Shown one piece after another: positions 34,967 to 43,393 of a DNA stretch of 43,599 bases (its first letter is position 1; every line of letters begins with the position of its first letter). Origin of the DNA: an uncultured Campylobacter sp. (GTDB taxonomy: Bacteria > Campylobacterota > Campylobacteria > Campylobacterales > Campylobacteraceae); NCBI RefSeq assembly GCF_938045775.1, contig NZ_CALIBH010000179.1:1-43599 (forward strand). The letters run 5' to 3'. A program made the position numbers and the translations under genes. Below the pieces are notes generated by a model. It saw nothing but the letters and a program-made list of their open reading frames with translations, was not told where the DNA came from and made no database searches.

Positions 34967-35530
34967 ATGCAAAAAGCCTTTTTTAATTCGCCCATTGGAA
35001 TGCTTGAAATTTGTGATGACGAGATCGGGATCTGCAGTATCGACTGGGTCAAAAGCTCTGTCTGCGAGCCCAATGATGAGATCTTTAAAAAACACGACGC
35101 AGAGCTTAAATTCGGCTTTGTGTGTGCTGTGGATGATAAAGGACGCGATTTAAAGCTTAGTGATTTAAGAAAGAATTTGGCTCTTTGCACCGACGAGCTT
35201 AGCGCCTATTTTAGGGGCGAGCTTGAGAGCTTTAGCGTTAAACTGAGCCAAAATGGCACGCAGTTTCAAAAGTCCGTGTGGAGCGCGCTTTTAGAGATCC
35301 CCTACGGCGAGGTCGTAACATACGGCGAGCTAGCCCGGGCTATCGGCAGACCGCGCGCAAGCCGCGCAGTAGGTAGCGCAAACGGCAAAAACAAAATCCC
35401 CATCATCGTGCCGTGCCACCGCGTCGTAGCTGCAGGCGGGCTCGGCGGATACAGCGGCGCGGGCGGCGTAGCGACCAAAGCGTGGCTACTAAACTTTGAA
35501 AGAGAAAGCTTAGCCAAATTTGGCAAGTAA
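34967..35530 (+). CDS. ogt: Methylated-DNA--protein-cysteine S-methyltransferase
   Basis: Suicide repair protein that takes the alkyl group from O6-alkylguanine or O4-alkylthymine. 187 residues. The N-terminal domain begins FNSPIGMLEICDDEIGI; the C-terminal domain has TQFQKSVWSALLEIPYGEVV, TYGELARAIGRPRASRAVG (recognition helix with the arginine finger), and the active-site PCHRVVAAGGLGGYSGA, with acceptor C150. AAAGGATTGAG precedes the ATG. It is a stand-alone gene. The 144 bases before it hold a CGAGC-TTTA-GCTCG hairpin (34890-34903) and no gene. Confidence 0.95.
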   Translation: MQKAFFNSPIGMLEICDDEIGICSIDWVKSSVCEPNDEIFKKHDAELKFGFVCAVDDKGRDLKLSDLRKNLALCTDELSAYFRGELESFSVKLSQNGTQFQKSVWSALLEIPYGEVVTYGELARAIGRPRASRAVGSANGKNKIPIIVPCHRVVAAGGLGGYSGAGGVATKAWLLNFERESLAKFGK

Positions 35531-36590
35531 AATTCCATTAAATTCTGCTTTGCAGGTACGGCGTTTATTTTAAAATTTTACCGCGCGACGCTGCGAAATT
35601 TCATAAAGCGATTTTGCAAATTTCTAGTCTTACGGCGACCAAGGTAGTTAAAATTTGGCAAGAAGCCTGGTAAGCCGGCTGAAGCTCTAATTTGGAATTT
35701 ATCGCGCCTTAGACGCCTACTATGAGCGGTTGAAATTTTTCGCAGTGATAAATTTAGCCTTGCGAAATTCTGCGCTGAAGTCCTTCGATAAATTTTTATC
35801 TTGCGTGCATTTAGTGTAGCAGCACGCGAGGCGGCAAATTTTGAGCCTTTTTCGTGCAAATAGGGCGAGCATAGCAAGGTTTTGCGGCAGAATTTTGCAT
35901 AGCTTAAAAATTCTGCGTCACCGCGCTGCAAGGTAAAATTCAACGCCGCCGTATCAAAGCAAAGTAAAAATTTTAATTGCGCTTGTCAGGCATGGTTAAA
36001 ATCCGCGCAGAAGCGGTAAGCGGGGCAGAATTTATCTCAGCGGCAACGTGACTAAATAAAATTCTATAAATCCACGAAGCGGGCGGTATCCCAGCAGAAA
36101 CGGCATTGTCTTAGCCAAGCTTCTTGCGTAAGCAGCGGGCGCGTCAAAGATAAAATTTTTCACGAAGACGGCAAAGTACAGCAGTATGTTGCTAGAGACA
36201 CCTGACGAAGATGAAATTCTACGCAAAGAGAGCGAGATGAATTTTGCGCAAAGACCGCGCTATTTGCTGAAATTCGCGCAAAAGCAGTATTCTTTTAAAA
36301 AATTCCTAGTAGGGACAGCATTATCGTCGTCAAAGCTCACCTTTGAAGTGGCGACGTTTAGCTAAGGCTTCTTTCTTGCGAAATCGACGTTGCATAGCAA
36401 AGTAATTGTAAAAGCGGCGAGCGTGCTGCAGATAAAATTCTTAGCAAAAGCGGCGTAGCAGGGCAAAATTTCTACGCAATACGCACGGCAGAGATAAAAT
36501 TTGCCAAGCAGCTACGAGCGAAAACCCTGGCAAATTTGGCGAAGCTTGGCAGAACGCAGAAAATCTACGCAGCTTTGCCAAATTCCTAAA
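35531..36590. other. 1.06-kb non-coding gap with dispersed degenerate repeats
   Basis: No frame on either strand carries a recognisable protein. Between about 35960 and 36500 a short unit recurs in variable form, roughly GATAAAATTCTACGCAAAGCGGCG: examples near 36053, 36149, 36214, 36239, 36266, 36431, 36463 and 36494. Spacing is irregular. It may be a worn repeat family or the remnants of a gene dissolved by drift. Confidence 0.55.
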
Positions 36591-37769
36591 TTAGCCAAAA
36601 TTTTCTATCAGATCGCTAAAAATTTTAGCTAAATTTTCGACGTCGCTAATCTCTACTCGTTCGTTGATCTGATGGATCGTGTCGTTTCGCACGCCAAACT
36701 CCGCCGTCTCCACGCCAAACTCCGCGAAGTATCTCGCATCGCTCGTACCGCCTGCGGTGTTTAGCTCGGCTGCTGCGCCGCAGATCTTCTGCACGCTAGC
36801 GCTTAGTTTTTGCACGATTTTGGAGCTTCGCTGAGTTAAAAAAGGCTTTGAGGAGCTTTTTAGCGCGAGGTGTAGCGACGCGCCTGCTCGCAGCTGCGCG
36901 GTGCAGCTCATTTCTAGCTTGCCGCAGGATTCGCTTTCGTTGCATAGCGCATCTTTTGCGTCCAGTTCAAATAACCCCAGTACATAGTCTCGCACGTCTT
37001 CTAGCCCCAGCCCTACGCCGCCGCGTACGTTAAACATCACGCGTACGTCCTTGGGTGTTACGTTTACTACCTGCGAACCGCCGCGAATGTCGGTGATGAC
37101 TATCTTGGCTGGAGCGAAATCATCGCTGCCAGCGTCCAGATCATGCCCCGCGAGGCTTGCAAGCACCGGCGCTAAAATGTGGACAGGATTGATGCATTTA
37201 TCTGGGTAGGCTGCGTGCCCGCCGATACCCGTGAGTGTGAGGACGCCGTTAATCGAGCCGCGACGGCCGATCTTAATGGTATCACCGAAGCGCACTTCGC
37301 ATGTAGGCTCCGCAACGATTGCGAAGTCGGGTAGGGCACCTTGCTCGCGCAATTTAGAGAGCATTTCGCGCGTGCCGTAGATGCCGTCGCCCTCCTCATC
37401 GCTGGTTAGCAGCAGGCTTAGCGTGCCCTTAAAATCGCGTGCCGCCGCTAGCGCGCAGATTGCCGCTGCGATGCCGCTTTTCATATCCTGCGCGCCGCGC
37501 CCGTATAAAAAGCCATCCGCTTCCACCGGCACAAACGGATCGCTCGCCCAGCCCTCGCCCGGCGGCACGACGTCGATGTGCCCGGCAAAGCACAGATGCG
37601 GACCCTGTCCGAAGCGCTTGGTAAAAATCGCGTTAGTTACGCCGTTTAGCTCGAATCTATCCTCGCTAAAGTCCGCCAGCAGCATTGAGACGTAGTTGAA
37701 AGCTCCGTCGTCGCTAGGCGTGAGCGAGCGGAATTTGATGAGCTCTTTTAGAATTTCAATCGGTTTCAT
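36591..37769 (-). CDS. dapE: Succinyl-diaminopimelate desuccinylase
   Basis: Hydrolyses N-succinyl-LL-diaminopimelate in lysine/meso-DAP synthesis; cytoplasmic di-zinc M20 enzyme. 392 residues. Metal and catalytic residues are in LCFAGHIDVVPPG, YGRGAQDMKSGIAA, LTSDEEGDGIYGT, VAEPTCEVRFGD and NDTIHQINERVEI; the dimerisation-domain histidine is in GGHAAYPDKCINP. Slightly longer than the usual ~370, with extra sequence around residues 285-330. AAGGAAGG lies just before the ATG. It sits 15 bases after the LysE-family exporter gene, the likely operon partner: DAP/lysine synthesis next to an amino-acid exporter is a sensible pairing. Confidence 0.95.
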   Translation of the reverse strand: MKPIEILKELIKFRSLTPSDDGAFNYVSMLLADFSEDRFELNGVTNAIFTKRFGQGPHLCFAGHIDVVPPGEGWASDPFVPVEADGFLYGRGAQDMKSGIAAAICALAAARDFKGTLSLLLTSDEEGDGIYGTREMLSKLREQGALPDFAIVAEPTCEVRFGDTIKIGRRGSINGVLTLTGIGGHAAYPDKCINPVHILAPVLASLAGHDLDAGSDDFAPAKIVITDIRGGSQVVNVTPKDVRVMFNVRGGVGLGLEDVRDYVLGLFELDAKDALCNESESCGKLEMSCTAQLRAGASLHLALKSSSKPFLTQRSSKIVQKLSASVQKICGAAAELNTAGGTSDARYFAEFGVETAEFGVRNDTIHQINERVEISDVENLAKIFSDLIENFG

Positions 37770-37784
37770 AAGCCTTCCTTTGGT

Positions 37785-38381
37785 TTAAATTTTAGCGAAA
37801 ATTATAGCGTATAAAAGCTTTAGCGCAAAAAATGTCAAAATAAACGCCGAGATATATGCAAATGCCCGCACTACTATATTTGGAAGCTTGCTACGAGCTA
37901 GATATATTGCAAGCGGAAAAAGCGTGATCCAAGCTAAAATTCCGCTTACAAGCCCCGCAAGAGCAAGCGCGAAATTTGCTCGCGCGGTACCGGCAGAGAC
38001 GCTGAGCCAAAACATAATGACGTATGGATTTAGTAAATTTATTAAAAAGCCTTTGCCGTAAAGCGCCGCGCCCGAGCAAGGCTCGACGCTTGTAGGTTGC
38101 ACCGAGCTAGCCGTGCTATGCCAGATCTTGTACGCCGTGTAGATCAAAAAGCACGCGCCAAATACCGATATGCAGGTAAAAACGATCGGGATTTTAGCTA
38201 ACTGCGATATGCCAAACGCCGATAGCGCTAGATACAGCATATCCGCACTCATGGCGCCGAAGCCCAGGCACAGCGCCTTGGTGTAGCTTCGCAGCGCGTA
38301 GGACATTATCAGTACGTTTACCGGGCCGATCGGCACGCTAACGCCCAGCCCCATCAAAACCCCTTGTACGAATGGTTGCAT
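37785..38381 (-). CDS. LysE-family amino-acid exporter
   Basis: About 198 residues with six hydrophobic segments. The N-terminus GVLMGLGVSVPIGPVNVLIM carries the LysE/RhtB signature, followed by LGFGAMSADMLYLALSAFGI and FLINLLNPYVIMFWLSV, the characteristic NP motif. It is an inner-membrane exporter of lysine, other amino acids or related compounds; substrate unassigned. The start is ambiguous: ATG 38381 (MQPFVQG) has GGGGAG rather far upstream, while an in-frame TTG at 38402 would add seven residues. dapE follows 15 bases downstream on the same strand. Confidence 0.87.
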   Translation of the reverse strand: MQPFVQGVLMGLGVSVPIGPVNVLIMSYALRSYTKALCLGFGAMSADMLYLALSAFGISQLAKIPIVFTCISVFGACFLIYTAYKIWHSTASSVQPTSVEPCSGAALYGKGFLINLLNPYVIMFWLSVSAGTARANFALALAGLVSGILAWITLFPLAIYLARSKLPNIVVRAFAYISAFILTFFALKLLYAIIFAKI

Positions 38382-38496
38382 CCTTTTGCTTGTACTCCCC
38401 AAACTGCTCTAAAATTTCGGCGTGCGATGCTGCGAAAAAACCTATGGGCGCGGCTTTGCGAATAGATCGATCTGAAATCTCGCGCGACCTGCGATC

Positions 38497-38633
38497 GGTT
38501 TTAAATTTAACGCAACCGCCGCCGTAATGCGCCTTGGCTTTAAAATTTTAACGCAAGCGTCGTAGCGCGCTCGGATCTAAAATTTTTAACGTGTGTAGTT
38601 GCATGGGCTTCGGATTTGAAATTTTAACGAGCG
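38497..38633 (+). repeat. Four degenerate ~38-bp tandem units
   Basis: Units begin at 38497, 38536, 38573 and 38612 (steps 39, 37, 39) with a shared core close to GGnTTTAAAATTTTAACG followed by a GC-rich variable half. Weaker relatives continue to about 38760. Unit divergence is too high for a CRISPR. Confidence 0.65.
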
Positions 38634-39116
38634 CTTCACATACATGCTCAGTCGCAAAATTTCAATATGAGCATTATGTGCTTGAAATTTATACGAGCAT
38701 TCGTGCGGTGGACCCGCTTACTAGACTTCAAATTTAGTTTTTAAATTTTAACGCATGGATCGCGATTTAAATTTACACTTTAAATTTTGCGGCTAGAATT
38801 TTGCGAGGCAAAATTTGCCGTTTTGCTGCGTCGCTAAGTTTTCGAGTTAAATTCCGCAAGGCAAAATTTAAATTTCATCGCTGGTAGCAGAGCCGTCACT
38901 CTAGTCGTGAGCTAAATTTAACAAGGCAAAATTTAAACTAGCAAAAGATTGGCGACGAACGACGGCTTGCGCAAGTCGGTAAATTTTAATCGCGTAAATT
39001 TAAAGATCGCGGCGGTAAAATTTAGCCCGCCGAAATTTTGCTTTGCGTAATTTTGCATATTTGCGCTCATAAACGGCTTATGATCGCAGATAAAATTTTG
39101 CGAAGCGAAATCGCGC

Positions 39117-39148
39117 CTTAAAATTTTATCCGTAAATTTTAAAAACTC
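39117..39148 (+). repeat. 32-bp direct repeat, copy 1
   Basis: CTTAAAATTTTATCC followed by GTAAATTTTAAAAACTC; matches 39181-39212 at 28 of 32 positions, 64 bases apart. Confidence 0.7.
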
Positions 39149-39180
39149 AACGAAGGATACAATCCCGCCGTTCTGCCTGT

Positions 39181-39212
39181 CTTAAAATTTTATCCACAAA
39201 TTTTAAAAATCC
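39181..39212 (+). repeat. 32-bp direct repeat, copy 2
   Basis: Second copy of the repeat at 39117-39148, differing at four positions. Each copy is also nearly self-complementary around its A/T runs. Confidence 0.7.
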
Positions 39213-39606
39213 GACCGCGGAGCCCGCTCAACGTTTGTCCGCTTCAATTAGCCGCGTGCCGAATTAACCGTATGTGCGTTTGAAATTTAGCCGCGTGCCT
39301 GCAATTTGGCTACACCTTCATTTTGAATTTTATCGCCCGCCGTAAAATCTGGCCCGCAAAACAGGCGCGCCTCAGAGCATATTTCGCCGCAACGCCAAAT
39401 CGCGCCGTAAATTTTATCGTTTCGCAGCGGAGCAAATTTTTTACACTGCAAAGCAAGAGCCTGCGCGCCGCCGGATTAAATCTGCACCGCAGAGCAAATT
39501 CCGCGCCGCAGCTATTTTCGTGAAAACCTCGCGACGCAAGAGGAAGGCGGTGGTATATTTATACCCGAATTCGTAAAAATCCCTCGTCGCATCGCAATAG
39601 CCAAAT

Positions 39607-39816
39607 TTAAAACGAAAAATCCCCCGTCGCGCCGTGCGACATGCTCTCATAAACCGCCTTGACGTATTTATCGCGCACGGCGCAATCTAGCAGCTTCTCG
39701 CACTCCAAGCAGCTGGTGAGATTGTGCTCTGCCTGGCAGGCTTGCAGCGCGGCTAAGCTTTTATCCAAAATTTCGTCGTAAACGTCGCGCGGCGCGCTGC
39801 TCTCGGTATCCGCCAT
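39607..39816 (-). CDS. Small conserved Cys-containing protein downstream of fbp
   Basis: 69 residues with four cysteines, three of them clustered in SCLECEKLLDC, and a C-terminal KYVKAVYESMSHGATGDFSF. The start ATG overlaps the fbp stop (TGATG), so it is translationally coupled. A small hypothetical gene in this position is, as I recall, conserved in campylobacters (Cj0839c-like). The cysteine spacing suggests metal or Fe-S binding, or a redox role, without proof. No signal peptide or membrane segment. Confidence 0.8.
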   Translation of the reverse strand: MADTESSAPRDVYDEILDKSLAALQACQAEHNLTSCLECEKLLDCAVRDKYVKAVYESMSHGATGDFSF

Positions 39817-40664
39817 CAGTTTTTCTCGCCGTAAATTTCATGCATTTTCGCGATCTCGTACTTCGAGCCGAAAAAGCAAGGGCTGCTTTGGTGGATTTTC
39901 TCGATTTTAAGCTGCAAAAGCGAGCCGTTCTCGCCGTCGCTAGTGGCGCCTCCTGCGTGCTCGAAGATGAACGCAAACGGCAGAACCTCGAAGGTTACGC
40001 GAAGCTTGCCGCGAGGATGATCGCTGGTAGCGGGGTAGCTGAAAAGTCCGCCGCCTTTTAATAAAATTTGATGCAGATCGCTTACCATCGCGCCGCTGTA
40101 GCGCAGGCGGTAGCCCTCATCAAACAGCGCCCGCACGAGCTTTCGGTGCGGCTCGCTCCAGCCCTTTTGCGTCGCGCCCGTGGCGTTTAGTTTGCCTTTT
40201 TGCTGTAGGCGCAGGTCTTTTACGAAGCTAAAGTTGCCCTCGCGATTTAGGCGGTAGAGCTTCGGCGCGTCCTCGCAAACGACCATCTCAAGGCGCGGTC
40301 CGTAGATGCAATAGATCGCCGCTTTTAAGTTTGCGGGCGAAATTTCATCCTCGTAGATGCCAAATATCGAGCCCACGGCGAAATTTACATCCACCAAGCT
40401 CGAGCCGTCGAGCGGATCGTAAGCGATGATTAGGCGCGCGTCTTTTCGAAGCTCTAGCGTCTCCTCTTTCTCCTCGCTGATTAGGGCGCGTACGAGCGGG
40501 TTTTTGCGAAATTCCGCCTCGATTATGGCGTCGCTTTTTACGTCGAGTTTGAGCTGCGTATCGCCCGTGCTGTTGTGATGATCTGTGTAGCCGAAGTCTG
40601 CGTATTTCAGTTCCTCGGCGATTTGTAGCGCGATATTTTGGATTGATTTTACGATCTCTTGCAT
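39816..40664 (-). CDS. fbp: Fructose-1,6-bisphosphatase class I
   Basis: Gluconeogenic hydrolysis of fructose-1,6-bisphosphate to fructose-6-phosphate. 282 residues, short for class I but usual for epsilonproteobacteria. Metal-site residues are in VRALISEEKEET and IAYDPLDGSSLVDVNFAVG, with the substrate loop GSIFGIYEDE; RYSGAMVSDLHQILLKGG and FIFEHAGGATSDG complete the class I pattern. It supplies fructose-6-phosphate, the precursor of both GDP-mannose and UDP-GlcNAc needed by the polysaccharide locus. It follows mobB by about 10 bases and overlaps the small Cys protein gene. Confidence 0.95.
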   Translation of the reverse strand: MQEIVKSIQNIALQIAEELKYADFGYTDHHNSTGDTQLKLDVKSDAIIEAEFRKNPLVRALISEEKEETLELRKDARLIIAYDPLDGSSLVDVNFAVGSIFGIYEDEISPANLKAAIYCIYGPRLEMVVCEDAPKLYRLNREGNFSFVKDLRLQQKGKLNATGATQKGWSEPHRKLVRALFDEGYRLRYSGAMVSDLHQILLKGGGLFSYPATSDHPRGKLRVTFEVLPFAFIFEHAGGATSDGENGSLLQLKIEKIHQSSPCFFGSKYEIAKMHEIYGEKN

Positions 40665-40674
40665 TCTGTTTCCT

Positions 40675-41163
40675 TTACATTTTTTTGGCGTTTTTTAATA
40701 TCCATTCGCTAATGCCCGCAGCGTCGTTGATGTCGAAATTTACGCGGCAAAATTTATCCATCTGCTCACCGCTTAAATTTGAAGCGATCGCGTCTGAAAA
40801 GGGCAGATACGCTGGATCGATCCTGTCGCGAAACAGGCTTATGCGCGGCAGCGGCAGCGTCTTTAGCCCCTCTACGAGCAAGATATCAAACTCGCCTAGC
40901 ATCCGCACGACCTCGTCAATCTGCATACAGCGCTGCGAAAAATAGCTCGTCCGCGTAGGGCTCATCACCACGGTCTCGGCGCCGAGCTCGCTAAATTTGG
41001 CGCTGTCCTTGCCCTCTACGTCAAAGCGCGCCTTATCGCCCGGATCGTGCTTTACGATCGCAGTCCGTAGACCGCTAGCGATAAAAATTTTAGCGATCTT
41101 GCAGATTAGCGTCGTTTTGCCGCTGTTGGAAGGGCCTGAAAATGCGATGGCAAGTCTTTTCAT
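40675..41163 (-). CDS. mobB: Molybdopterin-guanine dinucleotide biosynthesis protein MobB
   Basis: GTP-binding accessory protein for guanylating the molybdenum cofactor. 162 residues from ATG 41163 (MKRLAIAFSGPSNSGKTTL), where the Walker A loop begins right at the N-terminus as in other MobB. Further: AIVKHDPGDKARFDVEGKDS (the typical 'KHd.h.f.iD..GkDS'), AGAETVVM-like GAETVVMSPTRT, and FDILLVEGLKTLPLPRISLF. An in-frame start 60 bases upstream would add a non-homologous basic leader and is rejected. First gene of a mobB-fbp-small protein operon, an order I recall from C. jejuni. Confidence 0.92.
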   Translation of the reverse strand: MKRLAIAFSGPSNSGKTTLICKIAKIFIASGLRTAIVKHDPGDKARFDVEGKDSAKFSELGAETVVMSPTRTSYFSQRCMQIDEVVRMLGEFDILLVEGLKTLPLPRISLFRDRIDPAYLPFSDAIASNLSGEQMDKFCRVNFDINDAAGISEWILKNAKKM

Positions 41164-41262
41164 TTTTAAAATCCGGCTTTTTAAGATGTGCAATTGTAGC
41201 GAATTTAGCCTTTTAAAAAGCAAAATTCGTTAAAATGGGCCTAAAATTTCAAAGGAAAATCG

Positions 41263-41784
41263 ATGAAGAAATTTGATTTTAGCGGCGCGCTAAACGGCCT
41301 GCTGAAGGGCTTGCTCTTAGCCGCGCTAGCGCTATTTTTAAACTCCTGCTCCGCGAACGATCCCCGTCACGATCCGCTTAAAAACGAGTTTTTGGCCTAC
41401 ACGCAAAAATTTGAATCGGTGCGCGCGGGCGATCGCTATTTGGCAGTGGCGACCTATCTAAATCCCGTCGCGCCAGAGCTTAGAAACGCCGCTGGAGACG
41501 AGGTGTTTTTGCTCACCTCCTATCCTAAAGAGATTCAGATCCTCGCGGTGCAGATCAACGGCGCTAACGCAAACGTAGTGCTGCTGCACGACGGGGATCC
41601 GCTTTTGCAAAAGGAGCTTTTTAAGATCGCGTGGGCGAGCCGCTACAAGATTACCGCACCTAGGAGCGATAAGGACGAGTTGGTGCTTAGCTACCGCACC
41701 TCAAATGGTCTGGATGCCACGATGAAATTTCGTAAAATTTCAAAGTCGCTGTATTGGCAGCCGCAGATCGATCTAAAAGATTAA
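41263..41784 (+). CDS. Putative lipoprotein
   Basis: 173 residues with a lipoprotein signal: basic start MKKFDFSG, hydrophobic core LLLAALALFL, lipobox LNSC with the modified cysteine at residue 29. The mature part has no recognisable domain; it looks like a mixed alpha/beta small protein (YLAVATYLNPVAPE, VFLLTSYPKEIQI). A lipoprotein gene divergent from mobB is, from memory, also found in C. jejuni (Cj0842). AAAGGA precedes the ATG. The following gene starts ten bases after its stop. Confidence 0.8.
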   Translation: MKKFDFSGALNGLLKGLLLAALALFLNSCSANDPRHDPLKNEFLAYTQKFESVRAGDRYLAVATYLNPVAPELRNAAGDEVFLLTSYPKEIQILAVQINGANANVVLLHDGDPLLQKELFKIAWASRYKITAPRSDKDELVLSYRTSNGLDATMKFRKISKSLYWQPQIDLKD

Positions 41785-41794
41785 AGGGTAGAAG

Positions 41795-42751
41795 GTGGGT
41801 TACGATATAAGCTATCACGCGATCGGCAAAGATGAAATTCCGCAGTGGTATTTTAAGCCGCTAAAGCTCGCGCAGAAGGGAGATTTTGAGGCTATCGCTA
41901 AAATAGCGCGCGAAGCGGGGGTGGATGAATTTTACGCAGAAAAATACGCGGACGGCTTCCGCTCGGCGCTACAGTACGGCACGCAGGGGATTTTTAATAA
42001 AACGCACGGATTTCATATAGCCGTGGTGCAGGGCTATTTTAGAGAGTATTTTTACACGCGCGGCACGGCGTTTAGCTTTTTGGCGGAGCAAAGCTCTAAA
42101 TTTAAACCTTACATAAGCGATTGGCGCGAGGTTTTACCGGCGGAATTTTTAGCGGAGTTTAGCGGGCAAATTCACAACGAGATCATCGAAAACTACTGCT
42201 GCGGCGCGTACCTTGGCGCCGATGGCGTGCAGAAACTGCTGCGCGATTACGAAGCGGACGGCGAGATAAAAGAGGCGATAGATGAGTTTTACGCGCAGAA
42301 TTTGCCCGTGTTTTTAAAGGCGCTAAATTTGGCGCGCGAGCTTGGAGTAGGGCTGCTTGAGGCTACCGAAGTGGTTGAGCCCAATCCGATCGATCTGAAT
42401 AGGTCCGAGTCATTTTCAAATCTTTTTAATTGCGATACGCAGGGCGCGCTGATCTACGCGGATATTGCGGCGCAGCAGATCGGCGAGGCGATAGAGCGAG
42501 ATAAGGCATGCGGAGGCAATAGGATGGTTAGAGAGAATTTTACCTCGCGCGGCGTCGATGTAACGGGCGGCGGCAGTGCAATGGAAGCGGATGGCGGCGC
42601 AATGAAGGCAAACGGCGAGAATCCCGTCCCGTACAGCGGCGATACGATAGAAGGCGGCGACGAGAATTTCGCCGCAGAAGATCATAAAGACGCAACCTCC
42701 GCAGGCAGCGAGAAGTCGCTTTTCGGCAAGATCAAAGGGCTTTTTAAATAG
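41795..42751 (+). CDS. Conserved-looking hypothetical protein, GTG start
   Basis: 318 residues from GTG 41795 (GYDISYHAIGKDEIPQWYF), preceded by GGGTAGAAGG. Residues ~1-215 look like an ordered, acidic, mostly helical globular protein (AIAKIAREAGVDEFYAEKYA, TQGIFNKTHGFHIAVVQGYF, ENYCCGAYLGADGVQKLL, CDTQGALIYADIAAQQIGE). From ~235 the sequence is low-complexity (Gly, Asp, Glu, Asn, Ala) up to a basic ending LFGKIKGLFK. No signal peptide or membrane segment. I do not recognise a family. It is likely cotranscribed with the upstream lipoprotein gene. Confidence 0.75.
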   Translation: MGYDISYHAIGKDEIPQWYFKPLKLAQKGDFEAIAKIAREAGVDEFYAEKYADGFRSALQYGTQGIFNKTHGFHIAVVQGYFREYFYTRGTAFSFLAEQSSKFKPYISDWREVLPAEFLAEFSGQIHNEIIENYCCGAYLGADGVQKLLRDYEADGEIKEAIDEFYAQNLPVFLKALNLARELGVGLLEATEVVEPNPIDLNRSESFSNLFNCDTQGALIYADIAAQQIGEAIERDKACGGNRMVRENFTSRGVDVTGGGSAMEADGGAMKANGENPVPYSGDTIEGGDENFAAEDHKDATSAGSEKSLFGKIKGLFK

Positions 42752-43111
42752 CAAATTTGATCGCTTTATTCCGCCGAAGCTCGCGCGGAGTTAAGGTCGT
42801 AAAATTAAATCATCTCACGTCCGCAGACCCTGCGCGGTTAAATTTAGCTAAAACGGCGCGGCAAAGAGGCGTAGATTTAAAATTTAAAACTTGCCGAAAT
42901 TTTAAAACGGCGGCTTGCATATCCGAAGTTACGAAATTTTAAGGCGTCTCAAACAAGCAAACAAGCTGCAAAGCGGCTAAATTTAAACCTGCCACAGCCT
43001 TTGCGGCGGATAAGCTGCGGATAGGTTATATGTTTAAATTCCATAACCAAAAGCGCCCGATTTTGATTTCATGTCACTTAAAATTATACGTTCGGGCGCT
43101 AATTTGATCGC
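42752..43111. other. Non-coding gap
   Basis: 360 bases with AAATTTAA/TTTAAAA words and no supported gene; a 61-codon TTG-start frame at 42757-42942 is built from these spacer words. The right end contains the inverted repeat listed separately. Confidence 0.55.
43052..43100 (-). terminator. 9-bp inverted repeat, likely terminator of 93-residue gene
   Basis: AGCGCCCGA (43052-43060) and TCGGGCGCT (43092-43100) pair around a 31-base, A/T-rich loop. On the minus strand the stem is followed by TTTTGG, 12 bases beyond the stop of the 93-residue membrane gene. The large loop is unusual for a simple terminator. Confidence 0.55.
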
Positions 43112-43393
43112 TCACAAAACGCCGCGATAAAATTTCAATGAATTTTGAATTTTAAAGCTCGTCACCTCAGAAATAAAGCTCGAAAAAAGCAAGCGCAAAG
43201 ATAAAAAGACTATCAGCGCCGCGCCGCCCGCTCGGACGCAGCTCTTGTCCCCTACGCCGAATTGCACGCAATACGTAAACGTCATAAAAAACAAGCAAGC
43301 CGCTAAATTTGCGGTGCGTTTCTTTTCGTCTTTAAACGACGATACGCACAAAATGGCGGCTATTATGAGAACTACGGTCGCGATAATTTGCAT
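43112..43393 (-). CDS. Small membrane protein, unknown
   Basis: 93 residues with hydrophobic segments at ~2-18 (IIATVVLIIAAILCV), ~29-45 (LAACLFFMTFTYCVQFG) and ~55-72 (GGAALIVFLSLRLLFSSF), so about three inner-membrane helices. AAAGGTGG stands six bases before the ATG, a strong ribosome binding site, which supports a real gene despite the short length. No family recognised. A terminator-like inverted repeat follows immediately. The 200 bases to its right up to the window edge show no certain gene; a minus-strand frame enters from the edge and might be the tail of a neighbour. Confidence 0.65.
   Translation of the reverse strand: MQIIATVVLIIAAILCVSSFKDEKKRTANLAACLFFMTFTYCVQFGVGDKSCVRAGGAALIVFLSLRLLFSSFISEVTSFKIQNSLKFYRGVL

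Larger units (their letters stand above)
38403..39606. other. 1.2-kb non-coding gap rich in A/T-core repeats
   Basis: No supported gene. A 66-codon frame at 39323-39523 is Arg/Ala-rich and has no homology signal. The stretch holds a ~38-bp periodic series (38497-38760), the motif AAGGCAAAATTTAAA twice (near 38868 and 38927), and a 32-bp direct repeat (39117/39181). Everything is built on AAATTTTA words separated by GC-rich blocks. Confidence 0.6.

Noticed and set aside
34585..35190. 201-codon minus-strand frame across the RusA-like tail and ogt
   Set aside because: Spans the ends of two well-supported plus-strand genes; composition is that of an antisense shadow.
38497..39212. Possible CRISPR array in the gap left of the small Cys protein
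   Set aside because: Units are too degenerate, spacing varies and spacers themselves share the same words; no cas genes in the window.
39323..39523. 66-codon plus-strand frame
   Set aside because: Arg/Ala-rich product made from spacer words, no ribosome binding site of note and no homology signal.
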